21,913 nucleotides of DNA from NCBI GenBank assembly GCA_003241595.1, contig QFOU01000037.1, forward strand, positions 1 through 21,913, given 5' to 3'. Numbering within the stretch: position 1 is the first letter of the stretch; each line of letters begins with the position of its first letter. Below the pieces are notes generated by a model that saw nothing but the letters and a program-made list of their open reading frames with translations, searched no databases and was not told the origin of the DNA. The translations under genes and the position numbers were made by a program. The stretch comes from Pseudomonas fluorescens (GTDB lineage Bacteria > Pseudomonadota > Alphaproteobacteria > UBA2136 > UBA6156). Below are positions 19,526-21,913 of this stretch, piece after piece.

Positions 19526-21097
19526 ATGGGTTCGGGACAGATTTCCGGTGTTTTAAGAGCGATTGTTGTGATCGTATTGGTGTTTGCCACCATTTACGCC
19601 CTGCCAAACGTATTGAATGAAAAGCAGCGCGAGGCTCTGCCAAGCTGGTTGCCCCACAAAGCCATGAACCTTGGCCTTGACCTGCAGGGTGGTGCCCACC
19701 TTGTTATGGAAGTGGACATGAACGATGTGACCAATCGCGCCACTGAGAATCTGGAAGATCGTGTTAAGCAATTTGCGCGTGACCACCAGATTGGTTTCAC
19801 CGGTTTGAAGGTTGCCCCGAATTCGGTTGAGCTTGTGCTGCGTGACCCGAACCAAGCCGGTTTGTTGCGTGCCGAGTTGGTACGCGATGGCATTATGGTT
19901 AATAACGGCGCTGATGGCGAAGTTCAGCTTGCTTATACCGATAGTGCCCTGAATGAAATGCGCAAGCGTGCGCTGGAGCAGACGCTTCAAGTTCTGCGCA
20001 GTCGTGTTGACCAGTTTGGTGTGGCGGAGCCGCTGATCCAGCGTCAGGGGGATCGTCGGGTTATTGTTGAATTGCCCGGTATTCAGGATGTTGAGCGTGC
20101 TAAAGCTGCCATTGGCAAGACAGCGCAGTTGACCTTCCACCTTGTGGATGAAAGCAGTGATGTGACGAGCCCGATCGTGGCTTCGACCAAGCTGCGCTTG
20201 ATGGAAACCGTAGGGCAGGGGCCGAATGCACGGGAAGTTCCTATTATTGTGAACAAGCGACCGAGCTTGACGGGTGAATTGCTCACGAGTGCGGCGGCTT
20301 CGTTTGACCAGAATGGTCAGCCGGCTGTGGACATTGCCTTCAATAGCCAAGGTACCCGTATGTTCGCCCAGCTTTCGACACAGAACGTGGGCAAGCGGTT
20401 TGCGATTGTTCTGGATGGCAAGGTGTATAGTGCGCCGGTGTTCCGTGAAGCGATTTTGGGGGGACGTGCCCAGATCTCCGGTAACTTCAAGACCGAGGAG
20501 GCTCAGGATCTTTCTGCTATCTTGAATGCTGGTGCATTGCCCGCCAAGGTGAACGTAGTTGAAGAGCGTACGATTGGACCAAGCCTTGGTGCTGATAGCG
20601 TGAAGGCCGGTGGTATGGCTATTGTTGGCGGTACGCTTGCCGTTATGGTCTTTATGTTCCTCTTCTACGGCCTGTTTGGTATGGCCGCGAACATTGCTTT
20701 GCTTGTGAACCTTGTATTGCTGGTTGCCATTATGAGCTTGCTCGGTTTTACACTGACGTTGCCCGGTATGGCCGGTATCGTATTGGCACTGGGTATGGCG
20801 GTGGATGCGAACGTACTCATCTTTGAGCGTATTCGTGAAGAAGTTGACCATGGTAAGAAGCCGCTTGCTGCTATTTTGGGTGGTTTTGAAGGTGCCTTCC
20901 GTACCATTTTCGATGGTCACGTGACTTCGCTTGTGGCGGGTGTGGTGCTGTTCTTCTTTGGTACGGGCCCCGTTAAAGGCTTTGCCGTTGCACAGGTTAT
21001 TGGTTTGTTGGCCAGCCTGTTCACCAGTGTGACGCTGACCCGCTGGATCATTCTGAGCTGGTTGCGTCGTACCAAGCCCATCAAACTTCCACTTTAA
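19526..21097 (+). CDS. secD: SecD, Sec translocase subunit
   Basis: SecD uses the proton gradient, together with SecF, to pull exported proteins into the periplasm. The 523 residues show an N-terminal membrane helix (about 11-28), the conserved GLDLQGGAHLVMEVD, periplasmic P1 subdomains with ALEQTLQVLRSRVDQFGVAEPLIQRQGDRRVIVELPG, the DIAFNSQGTRMFAQLS region, and five C-terminal membrane segments that include GAANVLIFERIREE-type sequence (GMAVDANVLIFERIREEV). GGGGAG precedes the ATG. It follows yajC in the usual order, but the next gene is TerC-like, only 24 bases away, in place of secF. SecF must be elsewhere or fused in another form; the C-terminus here does not contain a SecF domain. Confidence 0.97.
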   Translation: MGSGQISGVLRAIVVIVLVFATIYALPNVLNEKQREALPSWLPHKAMNLGLDLQGGAHLVMEVDMNDVTNRATENLEDRVKQFARDHQIGFTGLKVAPNSVELVLRDPNQAGLLRAELVRDGIMVNNGADGEVQLAYTDSALNEMRKRALEQTLQVLRSRVDQFGVAEPLIQRQGDRRVIVELPGIQDVERAKAAIGKTAQLTFHLVDESSDVTSPIVASTKLRLMETVGQGPNAREVPIIVNKRPSLTGELLTSAAASFDQNGQPAVDIAFNSQGTRMFAQLSTQNVGKRFAIVLDGKVYSAPVFREAILGGRAQISGNFKTEEAQDLSAILNAGALPAKVNVVEERTIGPSLGADSVKAGGMAIVGGTLAVMVFMFLFYGLFGMAANIALLVNLVLLVAIMSLLGFTLTLPGMAGIVLALGMAVDANVLIFERIREEVDHGKKPLAAILGGFEGAFRTIFDGHVTSLVAGVVLFFFGTGPVKGFAVAQVIGLLASLFTSVTLTRWIILSWLRRTKPIKLPL

Positions 21098-21121
21098 TAA
21101 AGAGAATAGAGGATAACCGAT

Positions 21122-21913
21122 ATGGACGTTCTGCTTTTAGGCACTTGGTTGGGTAAGCCCATCTGGATGTGGGTGATGTTCTTGACCGTAGTGCTGGTAC
21201 TGATGGCGCTTGACCTTGGTGTGCTGCACCGTCAGCCGAAGAACGGTGAGAAGGGGCATGTTATTGGTGCCAAGGAAAGCCTTTATACCACTGCGGGTTA
21301 CGTTGCTCTTTCGTGCTTGTTTGGTGCTTGGGTGTGGTGGGAAATGGGTTCTAAGAGCGCCATTGAATACTACACGGGTTATGTTGTTGAGCTGAGCTTG
21401 GCGATGGATAACGTGTTTGTTATCGCGATGATTCTGGGCTTCTTCAAGATTCCGCGTGAATACCAGCACCGTGTGCTCTTCTGGGGGGTATTAGGCGTGC
21501 TGTTGTTGCGCGGTATCATGATCGGTGTGGGCGCTGCCATTGTAGAGAGCTTCCATGAGATTCTGTACCTGTTTGCGGCCTTCCTTGTGTTCACGGGTGT
21601 GAAGATGTTGATGGCCAAAGAGGACGAACACTCTGACCTTGCCAACAACCCTGTTCTGAAATTCCTCAAGAAATATGGTCGTGTTACCAACAAACTGCAC
21701 GGTAACCACTTCTTTGTAAAAATGAAGGATGAGAACACCGGCCGTATGGCGTTTTACATGACGCCCCTGATGGTGGCCCTGATTCTGGTTGAGTTGGCCG
21801 ACGTGTTGTTTGCCGTGGATAGCGTGCCTGCGATCTTTGCCATTACGACCGATCCGTACATTGTGTTTACCAGCAATATCTTTGCCATTTTGGGCTTGCG
21901 TGCGCTGTACTTT
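21122..21913 (+). CDS. TerC/Alx-family membrane protein, truncated by window end
   Basis: The frame is open to the last base (264 codons visible). TerC/Alx proteins are multi-span inner-membrane proteins linked to metal (manganese, tellurite) homeostasis. Marks are the opening WLGKPIWMWVMFLTVVLVLMALDLGVL, the acidic membrane motif ELSLAMDNVFVIAMI, and a second one, VELADVLFAVDSVPAIFAIT; these paired E-x-x-x-[AS]-x-D-N/D-x-x-F motifs are the family signature and likely bind the ion. At least six helices are visible. AGAGGA precedes the ATG. It starts 24 bases after secD with no terminator, so it is probably co-transcribed and might contribute metal supply for exported proteins, as has been proposed for TerC members; that link is inference. 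Confidence 0.94.
   Translation, partial: MDVLLLGTWLGKPIWMWVMFLTVVLVLMALDLGVLHRQPKNGEKGHVIGAKESLYTTAGYVALSCLFGAWVWWEMGSKSAIEYYTGYVVELSLAMDNVFVIAMILGFFKIPREYQHRVLFWGVLGVLLLRGIMIGVGAAIVESFHEILYLFAAFLVFTGVKMLMAKEDEHSDLANNPVLKFLKKYGRVTNKLHGNHFFVKMKDENTGRMAFYMTPLMVALILVELADVLFAVDSVPAIFAITTDPYIVFTSNIFAILGLRALYF

Noticed and set aside
19553..20920. Long minus-strand frame (455 codons) opposite secD, and similar frames opposite tolB and the M20 gene
   Set aside because: These are the antisense frames of well-recognised genes and are rich in His, Gln and Thr, as expected from reverse codons. They have no family motifs.
1..21913. CRISPR arrays, insertion sequences, tRNA and rRNA genes
   Set aside because: No regularly spaced repeats, transposase motifs, terminal inverted repeats, cloverleaf sequences or rRNA signatures were seen.

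Overview
The window reads as a bacterial chromosome segment, most likely from an alphaproteobacterium or a close relative. The supporting markers are an IscR-type regulator near a NifS-like cysteine desulfurase, a tolQ-tolR-tolA-tolB cluster, yajC-secD, and an isocitrate dehydrogenase of the E. coli sequence type. The lineage is inferred from gene content only; no rRNA or tRNA is present. Genes are tightly packed. Intrinsic terminators are abundant and often sit between convergent genes. The + strand is G-rich even across minus-strand genes, which suggests it is the leading replication strand.

Layout. Positions 1-1240: the 3' part of an alpha/beta hydrolase, then a small exported protein. Positions 1438-4406, minus strand: iscR, two unrecognised genes and a cysteine desulfurase, each with its own terminator. 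This resembles the start of an alphaproteobacterial isc/suf locus that has been split by two unknown genes and has no sufB next to it. Positions 4656-5781: a small alpha/beta hydrolase and an unknown protein. Positions 5836-7017: a divergent pair of phage-flavoured genes, an RNNNPGN-motif (P5-like, probably muralytic) protein and an exported protein with a tail-fibre-like C-terminus. They share an intergenic region with a palindrome and two tandem terminator hairpins. Positions 7231-11301: tolQ, tolR, tolA, an exported extra TolA-C-like gene, a decayed third copy with a lipoprotein signal, and tolB. No pal follows.

Positions 11422-13330: a GNAT acetyltransferase and a DapE-type M20 peptidase. 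Positions 13517-15738: a nicotianamine-synthase-like protein, three very small genes (two cysteine-rich, one translationally coupled), and a Cys/His-rich membrane protein. This could be a metal-related island. A near-identical 24-bp element occurs upstream of both the GNAT gene and the cysteine-rich operon. Positions 15842-17116: icd. Positions 17180-18877, minus strand: three unrecognised proteins, one of them Pro/Glu/Thr-rich and probably disordered. Positions 19137-21913: yajC, secD and a TerC-family membrane protein cut by the window end, in the place where secF is usually found.

How the genes work together. Tol proteins link inner-membrane energy to outer-membrane integrity, while YajC and SecD assist Sec export of periplasmic proteins such as TolB. 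IscR and the desulfurase belong to Fe-S assembly. The strongest candidates for something new are the divergent phage-derived pair, the serial TolA-C duplication inside the tol cluster, and the NAS-like/Cys-rich cluster.
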